From an uncultured Eubacterium sp. (GTDB lineage Bacteria; Bacillota; Clostridia; Lachnospirales; Lachnospiraceae), in NCBI GenBank assembly GCA_910584875.1, contig CAJUDA010000042.1, positions 1 to 12,460 on the forward strand: a stretch of 12,460 bases of DNA, written 5' to 3'. Below, piece by piece: positions 7,146 to 12,460 of this stretch. The number at the start of each line of letters is the position of its first letter. Position 1 is the stretch's first letter. The translations under genes and the position numbers were made by a program. The notes under the pieces were generated by a model. That model saw only the letters and a program-made list of their open reading frames with translations, had not been told where the DNA came from and did not search any database.

Positions 7146-8059
7146 AAAGAAAAGAGAAGGAAGAGGAGAAACTGATCGTCTGTGAGGGACTTGTCAGGAT
7201 CTACCGTACAGAGGAAAGTAAAGTGATGGCGCTGCAGGGGCTGGAGCTGGAGATCAGACGGGGAGAGATGCTGGCTCTGATCGGCAAATCCGGAAGCGGC
7301 AAATCAACGCTTCTCAATATGATCGGAGGGCTGGAAACTCCATCCGCAGGGCGGCTGTATGTGGAGGGGCGGGATCTCGCATCGTTTACGGCAAAAGAAA
7401 TAGAAGCTTACCGAAAGAGGAAGGTGGGTTTTGTCTGGCAGAACAGCGCCAAAAATCTGATGCCATACCTGACGGCACAGCAAAACGTAGAGATGCCCAT
7501 GTGTTTCGCCAGCATATCCGGCCACAGGCGGGAGAAAAGGGCGATGGATCTTTTGCGGGAAGTGGGGCTGGAGGGGCATGAGGACAAATTTCCCCATCAG
7601 CTGTCCGGCGGGGAACAGCAGAGGACAGCCATCGCGGTCGCCCTTGCCAATGATCCGCAGATCCTGCTTGCCGATGAGCCGACAGGTGCGGTGGATACCA
7701 GGACGGCACAGCATATCCTTCGCCTGTTTCACCGGCTCAACAAAGAACGCGGACTGACGATACTCATTGTAACCCACGACAGGGAACTGGCAGGACAGGT
7801 AAACCGGACCGTAAGGATATCTGACGGGAAGATCAGTACAGAAAAGATTCGCAGCATACCGCTTAGCTTTACGGATCTGACGGGGGATGAACCCGTATCC
7901 GCACATCAGGAGGAATATGTCGTGCTTGACCGCGCCCGCCGCCTCCAGCTCAGTGAGGAAGTGCTGGAACGAGCGGGGATTCGGTCACATAAAGTAAAGG
8001 TGGAAGCAGAGGCGGGGAAAGTGGTGATCACGCAGGATGAGGATAAAGAAGAGAAGTGA
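7142..8059 (+). CDS. MacB-type ABC transporter ATPase with AbrB-like C-terminal extension (second of two)
   Basis: A 305-residue ATPase whose start codon overlaps the previous stop (ATGA, 7142-7145), behind a GGGGGGAGG ribosome site. Motifs are intact: Walker A GKSGSGKST (48-56), Q-loop FVWQ (97-100), signature LSGGEQQR (154-161), Walker B QILLADEP (173-180), H-loop THD (His 212). After the core ATPase (about residue 235) there is an extra 70 residues. Within it, VVLDRARRLQLSEEVLERAG (about 260-279) followed by KVKVEAEAGKVVI (284-296) resembles the swapped-hairpin AbrB/SpoVT fold (pattern DraGRlqLP-evle-aGi). Known AbrB domains bind DNA or dimerise; here a regulatory or assembly role on the ATPase is inferred. 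No clear terminator follows, so transcripts may run on. Canonical motifs suggest it is catalytically active. Confidence 0.92.
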   Translation: MKRKEKEEEKLIVCEGLVRIYRTEESKVMALQGLELEIRRGEMLALIGKSGSGKSTLLNMIGGLETPSAGRLYVEGRDLASFTAKEIEAYRKRKVGFVWQNSAKNLMPYLTAQQNVEMPMCFASISGHRREKRAMDLLREVGLEGHEDKFPHQLSGGEQQRTAIAVALANDPQILLADEPTGAVDTRTAQHILRLFHRLNKERGLTILIVTHDRELAGQVNRTVRISDGKISTEKIRSIPLSFTDLTGDEPVSAHQEEYVVLDRARRLQLSEEVLERAGIRSHKVKVEAEAGKVVITQDEDKEEK

Positions 8060-8105
8060 AGAAATCTGCTCCGCATTTTTGATTGTAGAATTGTAAGGTG
8101 GTGTA

Positions 8106-8153
8106 TGGTATACTATTTATGCTGATGGAGGGATTTAAACGTTGCTGGAGGGA
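8106..8153 (+). promoter_or_regulatory. Extended -10 promoter and duplicated SD before the kinase-like gene
   Basis: TGGTATACT (8106-8114) is a consensus -10 box TATACT (8109-8114) with an extended TGn element; no good -35 box sits at 17 bp, which extended -10 promoters tolerate. Transcription would begin near 8121. The leader then contains TGGAGGGA twice, at 8126-8133 and 8146-8153, exactly 20 bp apart. The second copy is correctly spaced for the ATG at 8162. The first has no well-placed start and may be a stand-by ribosome site or a duplication relic. Confidence 0.6.
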
Positions 8154-8161
8154 CTTGTACC

Positions 8162-8686
8162 ATGGGAACGGGAATTATTATATGTGGTTTGAATGGCTGT
8201 GGAAAGAGTACATTAGGAAAAGCTCTTGCAGAGAAACTGCATTTCCATTTTATCGATAATGAGGATTTGTATTTTCCTAAGACAGACGCAAATTATACCT
8301 ATGCTTCTCCACGCAGTCGTGAAGAGGTTGAGAAGTTGCTCTGGGGAGAGATAAGGGCACATGAAAACTTTGTTTTTACTTCTGTAAAGGGAGATTATGG
8401 AGATTGTATCTCCTCGTTTTTTCAATACGCTATATTGATCGAGGCTCCAAGGGATCTACGGATACAGCGGGTTAAAAATCGTTCTTTTCAGAAATTCGGT
8501 GAAAGAATGCTATTAGGTGGAGATTTGCATGAACAGGAAGAAAATTTTTTTAATTTTGTTAAATCTCGCCCGGAACATACTGTTAAAGAATGGGTGAAGT
8601 CTTTACAATGTCCTGTTTTACGAATAGATGGAACAAAACCTATTGAAGAAAACGTAGATTTTATTATGGAGCAGACATTATTTTGA
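8162..8686 (+). CDS. Small P-loop kinase-like protein (AAA/adenylate-kinase-like)
   Basis: A 174-residue cytosolic P-loop NTPase resembling shikimate/adenylate/cytidylate-kinase folds. The Walker A motif GLNGCGKST is at residues 9-17, right behind the first beta strand. It is followed by FIDNEDLYF (30-38), where the acidic residues would position the acceptor substrate, then strand YAILIEAP (89-96) and an arginine-rich lid-like stretch DLRIQRVKNRS (98-108). The C-terminus PVLRIDGTKPIEENVDFI (151-168) is the usual closing strand and helix of small kinases. Size and motif order fit an orphan small-molecule or nucleotide kinase; the substrate is not recognisable. GGAGGG at 8147-8152 supports the start. 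It has its own promoter and ends in a shared terminator with the convergent gene. Base composition is more A+T-rich than the exporter operon, suggesting a different history. Confidence 0.75.
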   Translation: MGTGIIICGLNGCGKSTLGKALAEKLHFHFIDNEDLYFPKTDANYTYASPRSREEVEKLLWGEIRAHENFVFTSVKGDYGDCISSFFQYAILIEAPRDLRIQRVKNRSFQKFGERMLLGGDLHEQEENFFNFVKSRPEHTVKEWVKSLQCPVLRIDGTKPIEENVDFIMEQTLF

Positions 8687-8695
8687 TGCTTTGAT

Positions 8696-8738
8696 GAAAT
8701 CCCGTTATCGGCTGTGATATGGCTGATAACGGGATTTC
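8696..8738. terminator. Bidirectional intrinsic terminator between convergent genes
   Basis: GAAATCCCGTTATC (8696-8709) and GATAACGGGATTTC (8725-8738) form a perfect 14-bp stem around a 15-nt loop. A GC-rich core with A and T flanks on both sides suits termination in both directions. It sits 9 nt after the kinase-like stop codon and 7 nt before the stop codon of the minus-strand RhuM gene. Confidence 0.85.
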
Positions 8739-8745
8739 TCAGTCA

Positions 8746-9771
8746 TTAGTCGCTTTTTTCTTCTGCTCTGGCTACGAGCCGGTCAAAATCACTCTGATAT
8801 GTTCTGTCTTGTAAAACACGGAATTTTTCAAATTCACTTTCTGCAAACGCTTTTGCAATGGCAGCAGTTACTTTACCTTTATCATGTAAAATATCTTCTT
8901 CGTTAAACTGGAGAAATGCATCCAAACGACTCACCCAGTCCTTCATATACATAATGTTTCCACGCCGTGCCTGTCTTTCGGCATAGTCCAGATACATTGT
9001 CACGATCTCATTCAGATTGGTCATTTCTTCTTCGTGTAAGTAGTTTTTGGCAATCGAAACATCCGACTTGCGAATACGCCCCTTTGGAGCATTTTTCCAA
9101 GTTGTTAAGCCCATGTTTGATTTTGTGCTATCGGCTCGTCCATAAACAATTTCAGCTGCTGTATGGTGAGTGACAGCATAATGGAGCTTGTTCTGTACAG
9201 TAGCAAAAAACTCTTTTGTAACAGGGCTATTCACATCATAGTCAGCACTGCACTGGGAGTAAATATCTGTGATCTTTTGATAGAAACGGCGTTCACTGGA
9301 GCGAATATCACGAATACGCTCCAACTGTTCCTCAAAATAGTCTTTGCCAAAGAGGTTTTCCGGTTCACGCAGCCGTGCATCATCCATCACATAACCTTTG
9401 ATAATAAATTCTTTTAATACCTTATTTGCCCAAATGCGGAACATCGTAGCTTTTTTTGAATTAACACGGTATCCAACAGCAATAATGGCATCCAGGTTGT
9501 AGTAGTTTATATTGTATCGCTTACCGTCTGCCGCAGTTGTTTCCATTTTGGAAACAACTGCTTCTTCTTGCAATTCGCCGGATTCAAAGATGTTTTTCAA
9601 ATGTTTTGAAATAGCCGCCTTTTGCACTTCAAATAATTCCGCCATCTTTGCCTGCGTCAGCCACAAGTTTTCCAGATATAAAAGGATTTCAACTCGAACT
9701 TCGCCATTATCCGTTTTATAAAACAGGATTTCCCTTGTTTCATAAGGGGTCAGCCCGTATTCTTCGTTCAT
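8746..9771 (-). CDS. RhuM-family protein
   Basis: A 341-residue protein of the virulence RhuM family, whose biochemical activity is not established. Members are common in accessory islands, near restriction-modification loci and in prophage-like regions. The N-terminus holds a helix-turn-helix-like segment (about 36-62, LTQAKMAELFEVQKAAISKH) followed by the family's conserved INYYNLDAIIAVGYRVNS (88-105) and FRIWANKVLKEFIIKGY (111-127). The C-terminal half carries the conserved NKLHYAVTHHTAAEIVYGRA (194-213) and MGLTTWK (220-226) signatures. The start at 9771 is chosen because AGGAAGGG lies 7 nt upstream on the minus strand. An in-frame ATG at 9846 coincides with the predicted transcription start and is rejected. 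It is an independent unit with its own promoter and terminator. Length is normal and no break is seen. DNA binding is inferred only. Confidence 0.87.
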   Translation of the reverse strand: MNEEYGLTPYETREILFYKTDNGEVRVEILLYLENLWLTQAKMAELFEVQKAAISKHLKNIFESGELQEEAVVSKMETTAADGKRYNINYYNLDAIIAVGYRVNSKKATMFRIWANKVLKEFIIKGYVMDDARLREPENLFGKDYFEEQLERIRDIRSSERRFYQKITDIYSQCSADYDVNSPVTKEFFATVQNKLHYAVTHHTAAEIVYGRADSTKSNMGLTTWKNAPKGRIRKSDVSIAKNYLHEEEMTNLNEIVTMYLDYAERQARRGNIMYMKDWVSRLDAFLQFNEEDILHDKGKVTAAIAKAFAESEFEKFRVLQDRTYQSDFDRLVARAEEKSD

Positions 9772-9850
9772 ATCCATTCCCTTCCTATTCATCACTTTTG
9801 TTTCTCGCTCTGCTTTTAACAGATGTAACCATCTTGCTGGAATCAAATTT

Positions 9851-9879
9851 ATTATACGAAAAAATCATGAACTTTTCAA
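9851..9879 (-). promoter_or_regulatory. Sigma-A-type promoter of the RhuM gene
   Basis: Read on the minus strand, TTGAAA (9879-9874) and TATAAT (9856-9851) are separated by 17 bp, a near-consensus vegetative promoter. Transcription would start near 9844, leaving a leader of about 73 nt before the ATG at 9771. This placement excludes longer start codons for the RhuM gene. Confidence 0.8.
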
Positions 9880-9922
9880 TCTTATGAAAGATAAAAATTT
9901 ATGGATAATCCGCAATGAAGTG

Positions 9923-9976
9923 GTTACAAACGGCAGAACTTGTGATACAATTCTTAAGGGATTTTGTTTCCCTTAA
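9923..9976 (+). promoter_or_regulatory. Promoter of the NUDIX gene with a palindrome over the transcription start
   Basis: GTTACA (9923-9928) and TACAAT (9946-9951) are 17 bp apart, and TGA before the -10 gives an extended element. Starting 2 bp later, TTAAGGGA (9954-9961) and TCCCTTAA (9969-9976) form a perfect 8-bp inverted repeat spanning the expected transcription start near 9958. It may be a repressor operator or a 5' stabilising stem. It is divergent from the RhuM promoter, with about 40 bp between the two -35 boxes. Confidence 0.55.
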
Positions 9977-10022
9977 AAATCATCAAATCACAATCGGGAT
10001 TTCTGAATGGAGGATTATTGAT

Positions 10023-10508
10023 ATGAACATTGAGAATACAAATTGGGAACAAAGCGTTGCGGGTGTCCTGATAAAAGAAAATAAGGTTTTACTGGCCCGC
10101 CATACATACGGAAACGGAAAAGGCATGTTGATTATACCAGGCGGTTACGTAAATTATGGCGAAACACCTCAACAAGCCTTAAAGCGAGAATATATGGAGG
10201 AAACGAAAATAGAAATAGAGCCACAAAATATAATTGGCATTAGGTTTAATATGCATGATTGGTATATTGTATTTAGTGCAAAATATGTTTCAGGGCAGGC
10301 ACAATCGGATCATGACGAGCACAGTGAAGTACTATGGCTGGATATTGAATGCGCATTGTCAAGAGATGATGTTCCTGAACTCACTAAAAAATTGATTGAG
10401 AGCGCAATATCAAAACAATATGGACTGCAATATGCAGATTATAATGGAAATGGAAGTCATGCGCCATATTCTCTATATATAGCAACAACCCCCGATTTAT
10501 CGGTCTAA
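10023..10508 (+). CDS. NUDIX hydrolase
   Basis: A 161-residue cytosolic NUDIX-fold hydrolase, a family that cleaves nucleoside diphosphates linked to another group. The NUDIX box spans residues 41-63: Gly 41, Glu 47, then REYMEETKI (55-63), matching GX5EX7REUXEEXGU except that the late glycine is Lys 62. The metal-binding glutamates (56, 59, 60) are present, so activity is expected. VAGVLIKENKVLLAR (12-26) is the usual first strand pair, and MLIIPGGYVNYGE is the common entry to the box. The start is set at 10023 by GGAGG (10009-10013); a longer frame from 9915 would begin upstream of the promoter -10 box and is rejected. It likely acts in house-cleaning or cofactor turnover; the substrate cannot be assigned. 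Confidence 0.88.
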   Translation: MNIENTNWEQSVAGVLIKENKVLLARHTYGNGKGMLIIPGGYVNYGETPQQALKREYMEETKIEIEPQNIIGIRFNMHDWYIVFSAKYVSGQAQSDHDEHSEVLWLDIECALSRDDVPELTKKLIESAISKQYGLQYADYNGNGSHAPYSLYIATTPDLSV

Positions 10509-10559
10509 TAAAAGTCCGGTAAAGGGTAGCGGCGACAGGATTTTAAAAGGAGGACTAAT

Positions 10560-11208
10560 GTGAAAAAAAGGATTGCAATAGGTGCAGTTGTTTTGATTTT
10601 TTTTATTGTAATAAGTTTTGGTGCCGCAAGGTTGTTTTCTGATCACAGTAGGGTAGCAGATGGCAGGTACCAGATTCAGAATAATGCGGCGTATCCCGAT
10701 GCTTATATTCTTGTGGAGGATGGACAGGCACAGTTCTTTCATATTGATTTAAATGAGTTGTATAAAGATAGTATAGTTGAAAAATATCTTTATTCCCGCG
10801 AAGGCAAAGTGAGGATGATGCAAGCAAGCTTGCATCATCCGAGCGCGCCCGCGAGGGTTAAATACCCCGCCCCTCTGGGGCGAACTTGCTAAAAAGAAAC
10901 TAGGTCATGCCCCGTTGCTCTGCAGCGGGGTATTTGACTGTTTGAAAAACCATCAAAATCAGAAGTTAACGGCTTTAGAGGAAAATCAGATAAAAGATAC
11001 GATTGATCTTAACGCACAGTTTTGTGAAACTAAATTTGTACTGGATTATAGTGAGGAAAACTACAACTTTTGTGATGAGAAAGGATTATATCATTATAAT
11101 TTTGGCTTTATTACAGAGGATTCCTATTTATCTTATGAATATGATTGGGAAAATCGCAGCATAACATTGGACCGTGAAGAGACAGGGTTGATTGAATTTA
11201 AAAGATAG
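10560..11208 (+). pseudogene. Membrane-anchored protein of unknown function, split by a palindromic insertion
   Basis: The 5' half starts with GTG at 10560 behind AAAAGGAGG (10545-10553). The ATG two bases earlier is followed at once by TGA and is not usable. The product has a basic start, a single transmembrane or signal-anchor helix (about residues 5-24) and an exported stretch ending SREGKV at 10811; it then runs into inserted sequence and stops at 10892. A second frame, one base off, resumes from about 10933 (FDCLKNHQNQKL) and runs to 11208 with hydrophilic, acidic sequence of the same style. Removing 10812-10932 (121 nt) joins the halves in frame as GKV-FDCL, so one gene of roughly 175 codons appears to have been interrupted. 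The family is not recognised. A short alternative C-terminal product cannot be excluded. Confidence 0.7.
10812..10938 (+). repeat. Palindromic insertion element inside the membrane protein gene
   Basis: About 120-127 nt of GC-rich, hairpin-dense sequence lie within an AT-rich gene. GGATGATGCAAG (10813-10824) pairs with CTTGCATCATCC (10829-10840). CGCCCC (10868-10873) pairs with GGGGCG (10877-10882). CCCCGTTGC (10910-10918) pairs with GCAGCGGGG (10922-10930, one G-U). An outer pair, GTTAAATACCCCGC (10857-10870) with GCGGGGTATTTGAC (10925-10938), competes with the inner ones. No transposase is encoded, so it would move in trans or by another route. CCCGCGAAGG (10795-10804) recurs as CCCGCGAGGG (10848-10857), which may mark a duplication boundary. 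Exact ends are uncertain. Confidence 0.65.
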
Positions 11209-11227
11209 TTACATAAGGAGCATCTGT

Positions 11228-11302
11228 ATGATTCAGATTCATCAAGTTAGTATCAATTACAAGGAAATAATAATGAGTGTTAAGCGGTCAATGATGCAGT
11301 GA
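11228..11302 (+). pseudogene. 24-codon ORF with strong RBS, possible severed start of an ABC ATPase gene
   Basis: AAGGAG (11215-11220) lies 7 nt before ATG 11228, opening a 24-codon frame that stops at 11300-11302. The first residues, MIQIHQVSINYKEIIM, resemble the opening strand of ABC transporter ATPases (M-I-hydrophobic-x-V-S-x-x-Y), after which the similarity is lost. The likely story is a deletion that left only the translation start of an ABC ATPase gene downstream of the membrane protein gene. It could instead be a genuine small protein. Confidence 0.4.
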
Positions 11303-11353
11303 TCCCTGCACTTTGAAGTTGCGCGATCTTACCAAATAGCGCATATAGGTTGG

Positions 11354-11382
11354 TTGCAGTCTGTAAGCTCAACGGCTATACT
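11354..11382 (+). promoter_or_regulatory. Promoter of the XRE/GyrI-like regulator gene
   Basis: TTGCAG (11354-11359) and TATACT (11377-11382) are separated by 17 bp, close to the vegetative consensus. Transcription would start near 11389, about 36 nt before the ATG at 11425. The in-frame ATG at 11350 precedes this promoter, which supports the shorter start. Confidence 0.75.
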
Positions 11383-11424
11383 GATCATACAGCGCGGCGC
11401 AAGAAAGTGAAAGGAGAATATGTA

Positions 11425-12093
11425 ATGAGTTTCGGGAAAAATTTGCAGTTTTTAAGACATCTGAGAGGAAATATGACACAGGAGGACCTTGCTGAAAAAA
11501 TGAATATCAGCCGTCAGACCGTATCAAAATGGGAGCTGGATACAGCACAGCCTGAAATGGACAAGGCGATCGAGCTTTGCAGACTATTTAATTGCTCGCT
11601 GGACAATCTGTTCCGCGATGATATGGTCGTCTGTGGTGAACCGTATTCAAATTTGCGAGTCGAGACCGTCCCTGCTTTCCGTTATATCAAGCATGCCATT
11701 ATAAGTCCTGATCCGGAGAGTGACGCTATTGACAGAGTACGTACGATTGCCCGTAACTGCGGTGTGGACAATCCCCGTGTCATTGGCTGGGATTTTCCAC
11801 ATGTGTCACAGGAGCAGGCTAATGTGTTCAATATGCATGGTTACGAGGCGGCATGGATCCTGCCTGACGGGGTCGTTCCCCCTGGGATCGAGATACATGA
11901 GCAGGCAGCCCACAGGTATGCGGCAATACACATTGGAGAGCCCTTTGGCAATCCTTTTGTGACCATTCCTGGCGCCTATAAAACGCTGATGGAGTATATG
12001 CGCGTGAACGGTCTGGAACACACGGACAAGGATGTTATTCCCTGCTTTGAAACTGACGGGGAGAGTATGGATATTTATATTGCCTATAAGTAG
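11425..12093 (+). CDS. XRE-family transcriptional regulator with GyrI-like effector-binding domain
   Basis: A 222-residue one-component regulator. Residues about 7-62 form an XRE/Cro-type helix-turn-helix: MTQEDLAEKMNISRQTVSKW (17-36) holds the turn and recognition helix, and the domain closes with LCRLFNCSLDNLF. Residues about 78-222 match the effector-binding fold of GyrI-like/multidrug-binding domains: the entry strand VETVPAFRYIKH (79-90), EAAWILPDG (141-149), YAAIHIGEPF (165-174), the helix YKTLMEYMRVNG (185-196) and a closing DIYIAYK strand. Such proteins sense amphipathic drugs or small molecules through the C-terminal cup. The start at 11425 is set by AAGGAGA (11411-11417) and by a promoter lying between it and the longer ATG. 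It has its own promoter and terminator; its target is not evident here, and autoregulation is possible. Confidence 0.87.
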   Translation: MSFGKNLQFLRHLRGNMTQEDLAEKMNISRQTVSKWELDTAQPEMDKAIELCRLFNCSLDNLFRDDMVVCGEPYSNLRVETVPAFRYIKHAIISPDPESDAIDRVRTIARNCGVDNPRVIGWDFPHVSQEQANVFNMHGYEAAWILPDGVVPPGIEIHEQAAHRYAAIHIGEPFGNPFVTIPGAYKTLMEYMRVNGLEHTDKDVIPCFETDGESMDIYIAYK

Positions 12094-12146
12094 CATATTT
12101 GATTGTGACAGATGTAAGATATTAGTAGACGATAGAGTAATGATTT

Positions 12147-12185
12147 GGGTGCTATGGCTTTGGTCGTAGCACCTGATTTGTTTTG
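12147..12185 (+). terminator. Intrinsic terminator after the regulator gene
   Basis: GGTGCTATG (12148-12156) pairs with CGTAGCACC (12165-12173) through one G-U pair, with loop GCTTTGGT, followed by the T-rich TGATTTGTTTTG. It lies 54 nt after the regulator stop codon. Confidence 0.75.
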
Positions 12186-12434
12186 TAGAGAGATGTTTGG
12201 GAGTATGGATTGAAGAATAACAGTCATTTATATGAATGAAATTTTAAAAAAATGGAAAAAATGAAGATTTTATAGAGTATTTGTTCTTAAAGTGCTATAA
12301 TCAAAAATAGATTTTTGTGGCATTTCACAAATTGGAGTATGTAAAATAGAAGAAGTAGTGAGAAATGTGATGAGTTTGGACAAAATCTCATATTAGCCAT
12401 AAATTTAATTCATACCAGAAAGAGAGGCATCTGA
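12186..12434 (+). promoter_or_regulatory. A+T-rich intergenic region with an extended -10 promoter
   Basis: No gene is seen on either strand in this stretch. TGCTATAAT (12293-12301) is a perfect -10 box (12296-12301) with extended TGn; no -35 is found at 17 bp. Transcription would start near 12308. TTTGTG (12314-12319) and CACAAA (12326-12331) form a small palindrome just downstream, in the position of an operator or early stem. The implied leader before the next ATG is about 127 nt. Confidence 0.5.
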
Positions 12435-12460
12435 ATGATACCATTAAAGATAGAAACTTT
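12435..12460 (+). CDS. Start of a further gene, cut by the window edge
   Basis: ATG at 12435 follows GAGAGG (12422-12427) at 7 nt and opens MIPLKIET before the window ends. The promoter at 12293-12301 points into it. Only eight complete codons are visible, so no family can be named. Confidence 0.5.

Noticed and set aside
7304..7906. 200-codon minus-strand open frame opposite the second ATPase
   Set aside because: It is antisense to a gene with every ABC ATPase motif, and its product shows no recognisable domain.
9772..9846. Longer RhuM start at 9846
   Set aside because: It coincides with the predicted transcription start of its own promoter, has no RBS, and the family-like N-terminus begins at 9771.
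9915..10022. Longer NUDIX start at 9915
   Set aside because: It begins upstream of the likely -35 and -10 boxes, and a clean RBS precedes 10023.
11350..11424. Longer start of the XRE regulator at 11350
   Set aside because: It lies upstream of the predicted TTGCAG/TATACT promoter and the XRE domain starts right after 11425.

Overview
The window reads as a chromosome segment from a low-to-mid GC Gram-positive anaerobe, most likely a gut Clostridia of the Lachnospiraceae type. This is inferred from the strong GGAGG-type ribosome binding sites, lipoprotein signal peptides on transport adaptors, FtsX/MacB-like exporter genes and sigma-A-like promoters. No species-level marker (rRNA, tRNA) is present.

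Left edge (1-273). The first 54 bases are the 3' end of a group II intron: the tail of domain V and a complete domain VI with a single bulged branch-point A. It sits directly against a leader with an 11-bp-spaced TTTACA direct repeat and a chain of hairpins.

Exporter operon (274-8059, + strand). Five tightly packed genes encode: a HlyD/MacA-like adaptor lipoprotein (332 aa); an unusually large adaptor lipoprotein with two adaptor modules in tandem (730 aa); a 10-helix FtsX-family permease with two large extracellular domains (926 aa); and two different MacB-type ATPases (240 and 305 aa). The second ATPase has a C-terminal extension resembling an AbrB-type domain. Gene spacing is 35 nt, 2 nt and a 4-nt overlap from the second adaptor onward, so the last four genes are clearly co-transcribed. 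The two adaptor genes are separated by about 140 nt made of four consecutive hairpins, the last of which buries the ribosome binding site of the tandem adaptor. Together the genes should build an ATP-driven exporter or peptide-resistance pump; the substrate cannot be read from the sequence.

Accessory stretch (8060-12460). This is visibly more A+T-rich than the operon and made of independently promoted single genes: a small P-loop kinase-like protein (+), a convergent RhuM-family protein (-) sharing a bidirectional terminator with it, a NUDIX hydrolase (+) divergent from RhuM, a membrane-anchored unknown protein broken by a roughly 120-nt palindromic insertion, a 24-codon ORF that looks like the severed start of an ABC ATPase, an XRE regulator with a GyrI-like effector domain, and the first codons of a further gene at the right edge. 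Promoters can be read for most of these units.

The points most worth a second look are the tandem adaptor with its partners (an unusual exporter stoichiometry), the hairpin chain controlling its translation, the palindromic insertion breaking the membrane protein gene, and the intron end abutting the operon leader.
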